Assembly: GCA_949498985.1 (NCBI GenBank)
Contig: CATECQ010000019.1
Location: 24,787 to 88,786 of the forward strand
DNA: 64,000 nucleotides
Direction of reading: 5' to 3'
Source of the DNA: Glaciecola sp. HTCC2999
GTDB taxonomy: Bacteria > Pseudomonadota > Gammaproteobacteria > Enterobacterales > Alteromonadaceae
Below are positions 54,672 to 63,998 of the stretch, one piece after another. A program made the translations under genes and the position numbers. Position 1 is the stretch's first letter; every line of letters starts with the position of its first letter. The notes beneath the pieces were generated by a model that worked only from the letters and a program-made list of their open reading frames with translations, made no database searches and was not told the DNA's origin.

Positions 54672-56078
54672 TTAGGCGTTAGGTTTGATATATTTTAAAT
54701 GCGTAAAGTCATCTAAACCTAAACGCCCGCCTTCACGACCAAAGCCAGACTGTTTAATGCCGCCAAATGGTGCGGCTGCATTTCCTAACACGGCAGTATT
54801 ACATCCTACCATGCCATATTGTAATTGACGTTGGGATTGCAATATCACATTTTTATCACGACTAAAAACATAAGCGGCTAACCCGGCTTGAGTATCATTC
54901 GCGCACTTTAGCATCCGCTGTATCACAGCATCGTTAGTTAATCCTGCATCATCGATAGTAATGATAGGATATAGAGGACCAAAAATTTCATCGCAGACGA
55001 CATCATCATCATGTTGCACATGACTCAATACAGTATGGGGATAATAAGAACTTCCAGCCTGATATGTACCGCCACACAGCACCTTCGCACCTTGAGCAAT
55101 GGCTTGTTGGACACGATTGTGGGTTTTATTAGCCGCATCAAGCGTGATCATATGACCCACTTGAGTATCCGGGTGCAACGGATCACCTTTCGTTAGTGCG
55201 TTGACTTTCTCCACCAAAGCTTGAGTAAATGCGTCAGCTACTGCAGCAGCTACATAAATACGATTCACCGCCACACATGTTTGTCCAGTACCGCGCTGCT
55301 TATTCGCGACACATTGAGTGACGGCCAATTCAATATCCGCATCAGCTAAGACCAGCATAGGGGCATTACCCCCTAATTCTAAAGACACCCGTTTTAAGGA
55401 GGTGGCACATTGCGCGTTGAGTAACTTACCGACTCTTGTTGATCCGGTGAAAGTAAATTTAGCAATACGTGGATCGGTGGTGAGTCTCTGTCCAACGGCA
55501 GCATTTTGATTACTGACTAATACGGCAAACCATCCCTTATCCCAGCCAGCAGTTTCAGTATACATCTTGATTTTCAATGCCGTTAACGGCGTTAATTCCG
55601 ATGGTTTGACAACAAATGGACAACCTGCAGCAATGGCTGCAGCGAGTTTTCGTATAATCATTGCACATGGAAAATTCCATGGCGTAATCGCACCAACGAC
55701 ACCTACTGGCTCGCGCCATACTTCAATTTTATCCGCAACTTCAATTGGCTCATCCATCGACTCAGCTAGCGGGGCAAACCAAGCGAGATATTGATTAGCA
55801 TAATCAATCTCAGCCAGTGCATCACTCAGAGTTTTCCCAGATTCTTTACTGATGATAGTGGCGAGTTCATAACGATACTCAGTTAATTGCTCATGAAGTG
55901 CTACAAGCATTTGTTGACGTTCTTGACCCGTAGAAGGTATATGGTAACGAATAACAGCTGCGCTGATCATCGCTTCAATATCTTTTTCAGTAACGTTCGT
56001 TAATGTTGCCAAGCAATCGTGTGTGACGCTGTTGTAGACATTAAAAGTCGAAATAGGTAAATGGGTCGTTGAATTCAT
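54672..56078 (-). CDS. NAD(P)-dependent succinate-semialdehyde-type aldehyde dehydrogenase
   Basis: Aldehyde dehydrogenase of the succinate-semialdehyde (GabD-like) group, 468 residues. Cofactor and active-site text: VGAITPWNFPCAMIIRKLA, FTGSTRVGKLLNAQCA, catalytic Glu in LELGGNAPM and catalytic Cys in KQRGTGQTCVAVNRIYV. It uses ATG 56078, which overlaps the upstream GNAT stop (ATGA); the longer frame to 56153 would overlap the GNAT coding region. Physiological substrate is inferred only from family resemblance; no gabT or gabP is in the window. Confidence 0.88.
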   Translation of the reverse strand: MNSTTHLPISTFNVYNSVTHDCLATLTNVTEKDIEAMISAAVIRYHIPSTGQERQQMLVALHEQLTEYRYELATIISKESGKTLSDALAEIDYANQYLAWFAPLAESMDEPIEVADKIEVWREPVGVVGAITPWNFPCAMIIRKLAAAIAAGCPFVVKPSELTPLTALKIKMYTETAGWDKGWFAVLVSNQNAAVGQRLTTDPRIAKFTFTGSTRVGKLLNAQCATSLKRVSLELGGNAPMLVLADADIELAVTQCVANKQRGTGQTCVAVNRIYVAAAVADAFTQALVEKVNALTKGDPLHPDTQVGHMITLDAANKTHNRVQQAIAQGAKVLCGGTYQAGSSYYPHTVLSHVQHDDDVVCDEIFGPLYPIITIDDAGLTNDAVIQRMLKCANDTQAGLAAYVFSRDKNVILQSQRQLQYGMVGCNTAVLGNAAAPFGGIKQSGFGREGGRLGLDDFTHLKYIKPNA

Positions 56079-56545
56079 CGTAACTGTAATTCCATACGAA
56101 TATCGGCGCGGGCATACGGCGACGGTAACATAGGCACTTCCACAAACCCACATTTTTCATAGACATACAACGCATTGGTTAAGATCCGATTTGATTCTAA
56201 AAAGATAGTCTGAGCGCCTTGAGTGTTAGCCCAGTCAATAGCAGCATTCACTATTTGTTCTGCATAACCTTTACCTTTATGGGCTTGATCCATTCCCATT
56301 TTAGATAATTCATAGATGTCATTACCTGCATTTAACATGGCACAAGTAATGACAGAGGTACTGGTTTTGTCTAGACCTATGAGCACTTCTCCACCTTTAT
56401 CAATAATGCTGGCTTGAGGGTGCTCTAAGGTATATACATCTTTTTCCTCAAGAACAAAATACTGTTCGACCCAAGCTTTATTAAATGTAGTGAAAGTGGA
56501 TTGCTGCGTTGAGGTGGCTTCGGAAAAAGAGACAAATGTGAGCAT
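56075..56545 (-). CDS. GNAT family acetyltransferase
   Basis: A 156-residue GNAT protein. Motif A is ELSKMGMDQAHKGKGYAEQI (acetyl-CoA loop), motif B ends LTNALYVYEKCGFVEVPM. Substrate unknown. It is translationally coupled to the aldehyde dehydrogenase downstream (ATGA) and preceded by DUF6482 on the same strand. Confidence 0.88.
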   Translation of the reverse strand: MLTFVSFSEATSTQQSTFTTFNKAWVEQYFVLEEKDVYTLEHPQASIIDKGGEVLIGLDKTSTSVITCAMLNAGNDIYELSKMGMDQAHKGKGYAEQIVNAAIDWANTQGAQTIFLESNRILTNALYVYEKCGFVEVPMLPSPYARADIRMELQLR

Positions 56546-56569
56546 AACAAATAATAAATCGCTTAATGT

Positions 56570-56878
56570 TTAATACGGTTGAGTCATGGAAAAAGGCATC
56601 GCCATTGCTTCATTTGATTTAGGCGGGTTACCAATCATTTCCTCATAAGGAGAATCATGCACCATAACGGCTTTTTCTACCACACATGTCGCAAAACTAT
56701 CTCGAATATGTTGTGAACTATGAAACCGCATGATGTTATCTTTTTTGTCATATACAAACCCAGTTAGGCCATCCACGGTAAGTTTAACTAAGTATACATT
56801 GACTTCAAACGATTGGACTTCTAAATGTTCAATACGCGAGGTTTGTTGGTAAAATTGAGAAAACTGAAATTTATGCAT
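56570..56878 (-). CDS. DUF6482-like small protein
   Basis: A 102-residue cytoplasmic protein. The segment VYLVKLTVDGLTGFVYDKK, then FHSSQHIRDSF and VMVHDSPYEEMIGNPP, resembles DUF6482; function unknown. It ends 24 bases before the GNAT gene and is divergent from the DUF3014 gene. Confidence 0.7.
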   Translation of the reverse strand: MHKFQFSQFYQQTSRIEHLEVQSFEVNVYLVKLTVDGLTGFVYDKKDNIMRFHSSQHIRDSFATCVVEKAVMVHDSPYEEMIGNPPKSNEAMAMPFSMTQPY

Positions 56879-56974
56879 GAGTGGTACCTATTCAAAATAT
56901 ATGCATTATTTACGCACAAATGTTTTGTTAAGATCCACTTTGCGATTAAATGCGTTGATAATAATGTGAACTTA

Positions 56975-57002
56975 TTGATTTTGTGTCAGACTTACATAAT
57001 AA
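56975..57002 (+). promoter_or_regulatory. Candidate promoter of the DUF3014 gene
   Basis: TTGATT, a 16-base spacer and TAATAA, about 45 bases before the chosen start. Confidence 0.4.
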
Positions 57003-57047
57003 GGTTAGCTTTTTATCTATTTCAACTTTAACAGGATGTATCGTTAT

Positions 57048-57920
57048 ATGACTCAAGCTTCTTCGTCAACTCGTTACTCGCTCTTCAGTGTAGTGATTTT
57101 ATTAATGGTAGTTTTAGCTATCGCATTCTTTTGGACCAAAGAAGAGGCAGTGGAGCCAGATAATGTCCCAGAGCCTGTGGCCAGTTTGCAGGCTAACAAC
57201 GAATCGACGATAAGTGAGCCCCCCACAGAAGAACAAATGGTTGAAGAAGAATTTATTATTGCCGCACCTATCCCTGAGGCAAACATCGAAGATCTGGCAA
57301 TAGAAGAAGCTTTTATTGAGCCTGAAATAGTGACTGAACCAGAGGTTCTCGATATTTCTGACCAAGCAATTAAACAAGCTTTAATTACTACATTGCAATC
57401 GCCATTGCTCAGCACATTAGTGGTTAACGAATCAATCATCGCTAACATGGTCGCCAGTGTAGTTAATACTGCCAATGGTAAACTACCAGAGAATGTTACG
57501 GTCCTAAATGCACCCAAACAAAAATTTTCCGTCTTTACACAAGGTGATAACCAGTTCATCACACCAGAATCATTCACACGTTATAACGTCTATGCACAAA
57601 CGTTTTCGGATATTGAAGTTGAATCATTATTGCGTTTGTTGAATGATTATAATACTGAGATCATCACTCAATTTGAGCAAATAACGCCACCTAACAGCGA
57701 TTTTAACGATACATTAGCTATCGCTATTAATGAGTTACTTGATACACCCACGGTTAGCCTACCGATTGCGGTAGAAAGTGATAGTGTGATGTACCGTTTT
57801 GTGAATCCACAATTAGAGTCCCTCTCGCCAGCTCAAAAGCAATTGGTGCGAATGGGACCAGATAATATGCGAATCGTGAAGCGTAAATTACGTGAATTAC
57901 GTGATGCACTCACCCAATAA
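57048..57920 (+). CDS. DUF3014 family membrane-anchored protein
   Basis: A 290-residue protein with one N-terminal membrane helix (LFSVVILLMVVLAIAFFWTK), an acidic Glu/Pro-rich linker (about 35-105) and a conserved C-terminal domain (about 110-290) with LPENVTVLNAPKQKFSVF and VMYRFVNPQLESLSPAQKQLV typical of DUF3014. Function unknown; periplasmic location is predicted. The ATG at 57048 is preferred over 57036 because AGGA overlaps the latter. Confidence 0.82.
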   Translation: MTQASSSTRYSLFSVVILLMVVLAIAFFWTKEEAVEPDNVPEPVASLQANNESTISEPPTEEQMVEEEFIIAAPIPEANIEDLAIEEAFIEPEIVTEPEVLDISDQAIKQALITTLQSPLLSTLVVNESIIANMVASVVNTANGKLPENVTVLNAPKQKFSVFTQGDNQFITPESFTRYNVYAQTFSDIEVESLLRLLNDYNTEIITQFEQITPPNSDFNDTLAIAINELLDTPTVSLPIAVESDSVMYRFVNPQLESLSPAQKQLVRMGPDNMRIVKRKLRELRDALTQ

Positions 57921-57937
57921 ATACTGCGACACAATTG

Positions 57938-58477
57938 ATGCTTAGCCAACTACATAGCTCGTTAGCGCACATCAAGGATAATTTATATCCACCAGTAGAT
58001 CAGTGGGATCCTCCATTTTGTGGTTTGATCCCATTACATATAGATCATGCTGGACAATGGTGGTTCGGAGGCTCTTTAATTAAACGTCCTGCATTGATAA
58101 GGCTATTTGCAAGGGTTTTAAAATGTGAAGAGGAACGTTATTTCTTAGTCACCCCTGTCGAAAAAGTTGAAATCACAGTAGACGATGTGCCTCTATTCAT
58201 CACCACTTGGCAACGACTCAATGAGTTACCTGGTGCACCTATCCAGTGTCATTCTAGCACCGATGATCACGTGATTCTTGACGCTGACCATCCTTTAGAA
58301 ATGCGGTTTAATGCTCATGCAGGGTGTGATATCCCGTATGTAAACATGCGTGATAATTTATGGGCAAAAGTCCAACAAAATGTGTATTATCAGTTTGTCG
58401 AAGAATTAGAAATCACAGAAGGCAAGGCTTTTCTAGCCTCTGGTGAATATCTTGCACCCTTTGGCACTATAGAATAA
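57938..58477 (+). CDS. DUF1285 family protein
   Basis: A 179-residue cytoplasmic protein of the DUF1285 family, unknown function. Family text: DHAGQWWFGGSLIKRPALIR and RYFLVTPVEKVEITVDDVPL. Starts at ATG 57938 (a TTG precedes it). It follows the DUF3014 gene by 17 bases and is probably cotranscribed; DUF3014 and DUF1285 genes are often neighbours. Confidence 0.88.
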   Translation: MLSQLHSSLAHIKDNLYPPVDQWDPPFCGLIPLHIDHAGQWWFGGSLIKRPALIRLFARVLKCEEERYFLVTPVEKVEITVDDVPLFITTWQRLNELPGAPIQCHSSTDDHVILDADHPLEMRFNAHAGCDIPYVNMRDNLWAKVQQNVYYQFVEELEITEGKAFLASGEYLAPFGTIE

Positions 58478-58507
58478 TAATTCACTCTAACGATCAAAGG
58501 ATGCGCT

Positions 58508-59815
58508 ATGTTACGCAATATCATCTCTGGCTGTGCACTGTTGTTCAGCCTATTTTTTGCAGCGACATTACAGGCTGAAACGACCACAATTCACGCGGGT
58601 AAATTGATCACAGCCACCGACAAAAACGTCCGTGAGCAAATGACAATCATCGTCAAAAACAACACTATCACTCAAGTGCTCCCAGGCTTTCAAACGCCTT
58701 TGGAAGATTCAACCTTAATCGACTTATCAGACTATACTGTGATGCCTGGTTTCATGGATATGCATACGCATTTATCTTATCAACATGGTGGCCCAAGCAC
58801 CTATATGAAACGGGTTCAATATAACGAAGCAGACTACGCGTTTGATGCGGCACATTATGCCCAAAAAACTCTGCTATCAGGCTTTACGACTGTTCGAAAC
58901 TTAGGTGATACATTTAATGAAACAGTGGCATTACGCGATGCCATCAATCGCGGTGTTGCTATAGGCCCACGTATTTTTACTACAGCTAAAGCCATTGCGA
59001 CGACAGGTGGTCATGCTGATCCAACTAATGGCTTAACTAAACATTTAATGGGTAACCCAGGACCTGATGCAGGTGTTGTCAATGGTATCGCTCAAGCTCG
59101 ACAAGCAGTCCGTCAACGTTACAAAGACGGCGCAGATTTGATTAAAATTACAGCCACCGGCGGCGTGTTATCCGTCGCCAAAAGTGGGCAAAATCCACAA
59201 TTTATGAGCGATGAACTAGAGGCCATTGTTAAAACGGCTAACGATTATGGTATGACTGTTGCCGTCCATGCTCACGGAAAAGAGGGCATGATCCGTGCAA
59301 TTAAAGCTGGTGTAGACTCTATAGAGCACGGCACCTACATGGACAAAACTGTGATGGACTTAATGAAACAGCACGGTACATTTTACGTGCCTACCATTTT
59401 GGCAGGTAATTTTGTCGCAGAAAAAGCCAAAATCGAGGGGTTTTTCCCCGCAATTGTCCGTCCTAAAGCAGCTGCAATTGGACCCTTAATACAACAAACC
59501 TTTGCTAGAGCGTACGAAGCTGGTGTGAAAATTGCGTTTGGTACCGACTCAGGCGTATCTGCTCACGGCGATAATGCCCAAGAATTTAGTTTAATGGTCG
59601 ATGTGGGTATGCCACCGATTGAAGCAATTCTAAGCGCAACTAAAAATACCGCAGAACTACTAAATGTTACGGATACGTTAGGTAGCATCAGTGCGGGTAA
59701 ACTGGCCGACATTATAGCGGTAAAAGGTGATCCGTTAGCCAATATACGTTTGTTGGAAAATATACAGTTCGTCATGAAAGATGGTGAAGTCGTAAAGCAT
59801 ATGACAAACAAGTAA
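58508..59815 (+). CDS. Exported amidohydrolase
   Basis: Amidohydrolase-superfamily metalloenzyme (435 residues) with an N-terminal signal peptide ([20 protein letters not shown]). Metal-binding motifs: [12 protein letters not shown] (HxH), metal-bridging Lys in [29 protein letters not shown] and Asp in [11 protein letters not shown]. This group includes imidazolonepropionase- and prolidase-like peptidases; substrate cannot be told. AAAGGA lies six bases upstream of the ATG. Confidence 0.9.
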   Translation: MLRNIISGCALLFSLFFAATLQAETTTIHAGKLITATDKNVREQMTIIVKNNTITQVLPGFQTPLEDSTLIDLSDYTVMPGFMDMHTHLSYQHGGPSTYMKRVQYNEADYAFDAAHYAQKTLLSGFTTVRNLGDTFNETVALRDAINRGVAIGPRIFTTAKAIATTGGHADPTNGLTKHLMGNPGPDAGVVNGIAQARQAVRQRYKDGADLIKITATGGVLSVAKSGQNPQFMSDELEAIVKTANDYGMTVAVHAHGKEGMIRAIKAGVDSIEHGTYMDKTVMDLMKQHGTFYVPTILAGNFVAEKAKIEGFFPAIVRPKAAAIGPLIQQTFARAYEAGVKIAFGTDSGVSAHGDNAQEFSLMVDVGMPPIEAILSATKNTAELLNVTDTLGSISAGKLADIIAVKGDPLANIRLLENIQFVMKDGEVVKHMTNK

Positions 59816-59839
59816 TGAGCTTTATATAACGAATGACAT

Positions 59840-60424
59840 ATGTTTGACAGGATAGCTCAACGTTTATCACAGTGGGTACGTTCCAAACATTTTTTATCAG
59901 GGATCACATTGGCTTCATTTTTGGAGTCCATTGTGGTGCCTATCCCTATTGAGACTCTCTTAATCCCAGTAACACAAATGCGCCGTGATAAAGCCTGGTG
60001 GATAGCAACAGTAGCAACACTGGGGTGTATTGCTGGGGCGTTGGTCGCTTATGGCATCGGATTTTGGTTATTCGCTACGTTTGAAACTCAAATATTGGGC
60101 TGGTTAGATGAACCCGAAGCATTAACAGGTATCCAAATGCGGATAAAAGCAGAAGGGTTTTGGTTCATTGTATTAGCTGGCATTTTACCAATCCCTCTAC
60201 AGTTGGCAATGCTGGCAGCAGGCGTGAGTGGTTATCATTTAGGTTTATATGTTATGGCTATTGCCCTTTCTAGAATGCTGCGTTACTTTGGTATTGCATG
60301 GTTAGTATTAACTTTTGGCAATCGTGCTGAAAACTTTTTACGAAGATATCAATATAATGCAATTATAGGGTTATCGCTCATTGTGATGAGTCTTTGGGCG
60401 GGACAACGTTGGTTATTTAATTAA
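59840..60424 (+). CDS. YqaA family membrane protein (SNARE-associated/VTT)
   Basis: A 194-residue membrane protein of the YqaA/DedA-like VTT group, with the characteristic text SFLESIVVPIPIETLLIPV at the start and GILPIPLQLAMLAAGVSGYHL later; about four to five hydrophobic segments. Role unknown, with lipid transport suspected for relatives. It sits between the amidohydrolase and methyltransferase-like genes. Confidence 0.85.
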   Translation: MFDRIAQRLSQWVRSKHFLSGITLASFLESIVVPIPIETLLIPVTQMRRDKAWWIATVATLGCIAGALVAYGIGFWLFATFETQILGWLDEPEALTGIQMRIKAEGFWFIVLAGILPIPLQLAMLAAGVSGYHLGLYVMAIALSRMLRYFGIAWLVLTFGNRAENFLRRYQYNAIIGLSLIVMSLWAGQRWLFN

Positions 60425-60435
60425 AGGATACAAAC

Positions 60436-61251
60436 ATGATGGGATATAAAAACCGTTTGAATACATCGTTTTCATTATCAAAAAAACTGGTAGTCATGAG
60501 TGTTGCAGGATGTTTACTCGCTGCTACGAGTGCCTTTGCACACAATCACAAATCAGGAGAAATCCACAGCACAAGCGATTTAGTGAAAGCCGCGATGGCT
60601 TCTGAAAATCGTCCTGATAAAGATAAAAAACGAGATCGCAACCGTAAACCTGTCCAAACTTTAGAATTCTTCGGGTTAAGTCATGACATGAAGGTCGTTG
60701 AACTTATCCCTGGAAGTGGTTGGTACACCCGCTTATTAGCACCAACCTTAGCCGAAAATGGAGAGTATTTTGCTGCTATCGGTACCTCACGAATTGAGCG
60801 TGGATTAGTGCAGGAAGCAGGTTTTGAGAATATTCAAATCACAGCCAAAGACGCATCATTAAGCCGTGAGTCAGGTGCTCGCTTTTACTCACTCACCATA
60901 GATACCTTAGGCGTGACTGATGCCGATATGGTATTAACGTTCCGCAACTATCATAATTTTGATGATGCGGGTCGTGCTAAAATGAATAAAGTTGCTTTTG
61001 CCGCCCTTAAATCAGGCGGAATCTATGCTGTGGTAGATCATACAGCGCGCCACATGGAACCATTCACAGACGCTAATCGTCGCCGTTTTGACCCGGTCAA
61101 AGCCATTAAAGAGATCCAAGCTGCTGGTTTTGAACTGGTTGATTACAGTAATTTACATTATCGTGAAGATGATGAATTAGAATATGAAGTAGGTGCGCAT
61201 AGTGTAACGGGCAACACCGATCGCTGGACGTTAAAGTTTAAAAAACCATAG
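60436..61251 (+). CDS. Exported class I methyltransferase-like protein
   Basis: A 271-residue protein with an N-terminal signal peptide (KLVVMSVAGCLLAATSAFA) ending at AFA-H, followed by a class I SAM-methyltransferase fold: motif I VVELIPGSGWYTRLLAPTL, acidic loop and motif IV DADMVLTFRNYHNF, and the C-terminal VVDHTARHMEPF. The family with this signal peptide is common in proteobacteria, but SAM is not known in the periplasm, so its activity is unclear. It has a strong ribosome binding site and its own terminator. Confidence 0.85.
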   Translation: MMGYKNRLNTSFSLSKKLVVMSVAGCLLAATSAFAHNHKSGEIHSTSDLVKAAMASENRPDKDKKRDRNRKPVQTLEFFGLSHDMKVVELIPGSGWYTRLLAPTLAENGEYFAAIGTSRIERGLVQEAGFENIQITAKDASLSRESGARFYSLTIDTLGVTDADMVLTFRNYHNFDDAGRAKMNKVAFAALKSGGIYAVVDHTARHMEPFTDANRRRFDPVKAIKEIQAAGFELVDYSNLHYREDDELEYEVGAHSVTGNTDRWTLKFKKP

Positions 61252-61282
61252 ATAGTGACTTATTTAAAATCGATGAGTTAAG

Positions 61283-61318
61283 CACAAAAAAGCCCTACTA
61301 ATATAGGGCTTTTTTGTG
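61283..61318. terminator. Bidirectional terminator between methyltransferase-like gene and tusA
   Basis: Perfect 15-bp inverted repeat cacaaaaaagcccta/tagggcttttttgtg with a 6-base loop and T-run on both strands. Confidence 0.95.
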
Positions 61319-61334
61319 GATGAATATGCTTCAA

Positions 61335-61598
61335 CTACACACCTTTCTTAAGTAAGTAACGGAATGGAGGAGAAGAGGTCTCACTAGCAATCAATTCATG
61401 CTCCATGAAGCGACAAAAACTAGGAATATCTCGGATCGTAGCCGGATCATCTGCAATCACATACAGCTGATCACCGTGGTTTAGTTCACGCATTTTTTTA
61501 CGGATCATCATCACCGGCTCAGGACAACGCAAGCCCAGCGCATCAAAGTGATATGGGGCTTGAGCGTAAATCTCTGGCAGCATCGAGGCATCACTCAT
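61335..61598 (-). CDS. tusA: Sulfur carrier protein TusA
   Basis: TusA passes sulfur as a persulfide from IscS towards tRNA 2-thiouridine synthesis and molybdenum cofactor. The 87-residue protein has the active Cys25 in [19 protein letters not shown], and the second half [20 protein letters not shown] follows E. coli TusA. I use ATG 61598, just after the pyrE stop, rather than the TTG at 61607 that overlaps pyrE. It sits in an rph-pyrE-tusA run. Confidence 0.9.
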   Translation of the reverse strand: MSDASMLPEIYAQAPYHFDALGLRCPEPVMMIRKKMRELNHGDQLYVIADDPATIRDIPSFCRFMEHELIASETSSPPFRYLLKKGV

Positions 61599-61603
61599 AG
61601 ATA

Positions 61604-62245
61604 TCAAATACCGTATTGCTGGCGATAAGCGTTAATATTCGCTAAATGCTCTTCATATTCTGGCTTATCCATCAAATAATCCACTACATCACCTAAGGTC
61701 ACAATACTCACAACCTGCGTATCAAAATCACGTTCGACTTCTTGAATAGCAGACAAATCACCATTACCTTTTTCTTGGCGATCTAGCGCAATCAGGACTC
61801 CAGCTAAGTTTGCTTCATGTTGCGCAATGATATGCATCGATTCACGGATCGCTGTCCCTGCAGTGATCACATCATCGACCAGCATAATATTACCGGTTAG
61901 CTCAGCCCCTACCAGACTTCCACCTTCACCGTGGGTTTTGGCTTCTTTGCGGTTAAAACAGTAAGGTACAGAACAATTATATTGGGTCGCGAGTGCCACG
62001 GCGGTAGTGGTCGCAATCGGGATCCCTTTATAAGCAGGACCAAACAACACATCAAATTCGATACCTGAATCATTCAATGCCGCAGCGTAACATTGACCTA
62101 GCAAAGCAAGATCGGCACCGGTATTAAATAATCCAGCGTTAAAAAAGTATGGGCTTATGCGACCTGATTTTAAGGTGAACTCACCAAAGCGCAGAACATT
62201 GCGATTAATGGCAAATTCGATAAATTGAGTTTTATAATCTTGCAT
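61604..62245 (-). CDS. pyrE: Orotate phosphoribosyltransferase PyrE
   Basis: Pyrimidine-pathway enzyme that joins orotate and PRPP to OMP. The 213-residue protein has the PRPP loop [16 protein letters not shown] and the flexible loop [17 protein letters not shown]. It starts 20 bases after the rph stop, with no room for the leader attenuator found between these genes in E. coli. Confidence 0.96.
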   Translation of the reverse strand: MQDYKTQFIEFAINRNVLRFGEFTLKSGRISPYFFNAGLFNTGADLALLGQCYAAALNDSGIEFDVLFGPAYKGIPIATTTAVALATQYNCSVPYCFNRKEAKTHGEGGSLVGAELTGNIMLVDDVITAGTAIRESMHIIAQHEANLAGVLIALDRQEKGNGDLSAIQEVERDFDTQVVSIVTLGDVVDYLMDKPEYEEHLANINAYRQQYGI

Positions 62246-62265
62246 AGTATAAGTCCCGTTGCTGT

Positions 62266-62982
62266 TTAGTTATTTAAGGCTGTTTTTTGAATATCAAATA
62301 ACTCACGTAGACCGTGTTTAGCCAAATCTAACATTTCTGCCATTTCTTCAAAGCTAAACGGTTCTCCCTCAGCTGTACCTTGAACTTCAATCAGCTTACC
62401 GGTTTCAGTCATAACGACATTCATATCAGTTTCAGCATCGGAGTCTTCCAAGTATTCTAAATCAGCAATCGCGTTGCCTTTATACACACCCACTGACAAT
62501 GCGGCGATCATATGTTTAAGTGGGTTGGCTTTTAAAATGCCTTTACTACGCATATAAGTCAACGCATCAACCAGTGCAACACATGCCCCTGTAATTGACG
62601 CCGTTCGTGTACCACCATCAGCCTGAATCACATCACAATCAAGCGTAATTGTGTTTTCGCCTAATAGCTTTAAATCTACCGCCGCACGCAATGAACGAGC
62701 GATAAGACGTTGAATTTCCAACGTGCGACCACCTTGTTTACCTCGAGCCGCTTCCCGACCAGAGCGCGAATGCGTAGCACGTGGCAACATACTGTATTCT
62801 GCTGTGATCCAACCCTCTCCTTTGCCTTTCATAAAGCGCGGTACGCCCTCTTCAACAGTCGCGTTACAAATGACTTTAGTGTTGCCAAACTCAACCAACA
62901 CTGAGCCTTCAGCATGGCAAGTAAAGTTACGTGTGATGGTGACAGGGCGAATTTGATTGGCTGTACGACCGCTTGGGCGCAT
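62266..62982 (-). CDS. rph: Ribonuclease PH
   Basis: 3'-to-5' phosphorolytic exonuclease that trims tRNA precursors. The 238-residue protein has [13 protein letters not shown] (N-terminal basic loop), [20 protein letters not shown] and [19 protein letters not shown] (phosphate site). Divergent from yicC with 155 bases between starts; rph and yicC are neighbours in many gammaproteobacteria. Confidence 0.96.
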   Translation of the reverse strand: MRPSGRTANQIRPVTITRNFTCHAEGSVLVEFGNTKVICNATVEEGVPRFMKGKGEGWITAEYSMLPRATHSRSGREAARGKQGGRTLEIQRLIARSLRAAVDLKLLGENTITLDCDVIQADGGTRTASITGACVALVDALTYMRSKGILKANPLKHMIAALSVGVYKGNAIADLEYLEDSDAETDMNVVMTETGKLIEVQGTAEGEPFSFEEMAEMLDLAKHGLRELFDIQKTALNN

Positions 62983-63137
62983 AAATGCTCCTAGATATAA
63001 TGGGGAGAAATGATTAAATCTTATTATAGCGTAATCACAATTCGATGAAAAAAGAAAAATCAGTTACAATTTAGGTATTGTTTACTCGCTTGGACGTTAC
63101 AGGCGATTTTTGATAGCCAATATTTAAGGATTTCACT

Positions 63138-63998
63138 GTGATTTATAGTATGACCGCATTTGCTCGTCGTGAATTAAAAGCCTCTTGGGGCAGTGCAGTG
63201 TGGGAAATCCGCTCGGTCAATCAGCGCTATCTTGAAACTTTTTTCCGCTTCCCTGAAGCCTATCGTAGTTTAGAGCCTGTTTTACGTGAACGTTTTCGTA
63301 AAAAGCTACAGCGCGGTAAAGTTGAGTGCCAACTTCGTGTTATGCTTAACGCTAGCAACAACGCGAAAATCAATGTGAATCAAAACCTTGCAGCTCAACT
63401 TATTCAGGCAGCAGAATCACTTTCTATAGAAGGACCATCTAGCCTTAATCGTCTGGAAGTGTTGCAGTGGCCCGGCGTCGTCGAAGCCCAAGAGATGGAT
63501 ATGGATGCAATGAGTAAAGACTTACTTACTGAGTTTGATTTGACCTTGAAAGACTTCTTGGCAGCACGTGCCAGTGAAGGTGAAAATATGGCTGCGTTAG
63601 TCGAACAACGCTTGGTCGGTGTACTAGCCGAAGTCGATAAAGTCAAAGCTCGCATGCCCGATGTATTATCATGGCAACAAGAAAAGATCCGAGCCAAATT
63701 TGAAGAAGCTCAAGTGGAACTAGATAGTCAACGTGTCGAGCAAGAACTCGTTTTACTTGCACAAAAGTTGGATGTCGCAGAAGAATTAGACCGTTTAGTA
63801 TCACACGTATCAGAAACTCGCGGGATCATAAAAAAAGGTGGAGCCATTGGTCGTCGTTTAGATTTCATGATGCAAGAGTTTAATCGTGAATCAAACACAT
63901 TAGGCAGTAAATCAATAAATACAGAGATCACACAAAGCGCGGTAGAGCTCAAGGTATTAATTGAACAAGTGCGTGAGCAGATCCAGAATATCGAATAA
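63138..63998 (+). CDS. yicC: YicC family endoribonuclease
   Basis: A 286-residue protein of the YicC family, recently shown to be an RNase acting on small RNAs in E. coli. The N-terminus MIYSMTAFARRELKASWGSA, with GTG start and AAGGA eight bases upstream, and the C-terminus VGRRLDFMMQEFNRESNTLG match the family closely. It ends at the window edge with an intact stop codon. Confidence 0.95.
   Translation: MIYSMTAFARRELKASWGSAVWEIRSVNQRYLETFFRFPEAYRSLEPVLRERFRKKLQRGKVECQLRVMLNASNNAKINVNQNLAAQLIQAAESLSIEGPSSLNRLEVLQWPGVVEAQEMDMDAMSKDLLTEFDLTLKDFLAARASEGENMAALVEQRLVGVLAEVDKVKARMPDVLSWQQEKIRAKFEEAQVELDSQRVEQELVLLAQKLDVAEELDRLVSHVSETRGIIKKGGAIGRRLDFMMQEFNRESNTLGSKSINTEITQSAVELKVLIEQVREQIQNIE

Noticed and set aside
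56079..56153. Upstream extension of the aldehyde dehydrogenase frame
   Set aside because: It lies inside the GNAT gene and has no family similarity.
51673..61251. Defence island or secretion-effector cluster
   Set aside because: The peptidases, amidohydrolase and unknown genes lack nuclease, toxin, immunity or phage-sensing domains; ordinary envelope and metabolic functions fit better.
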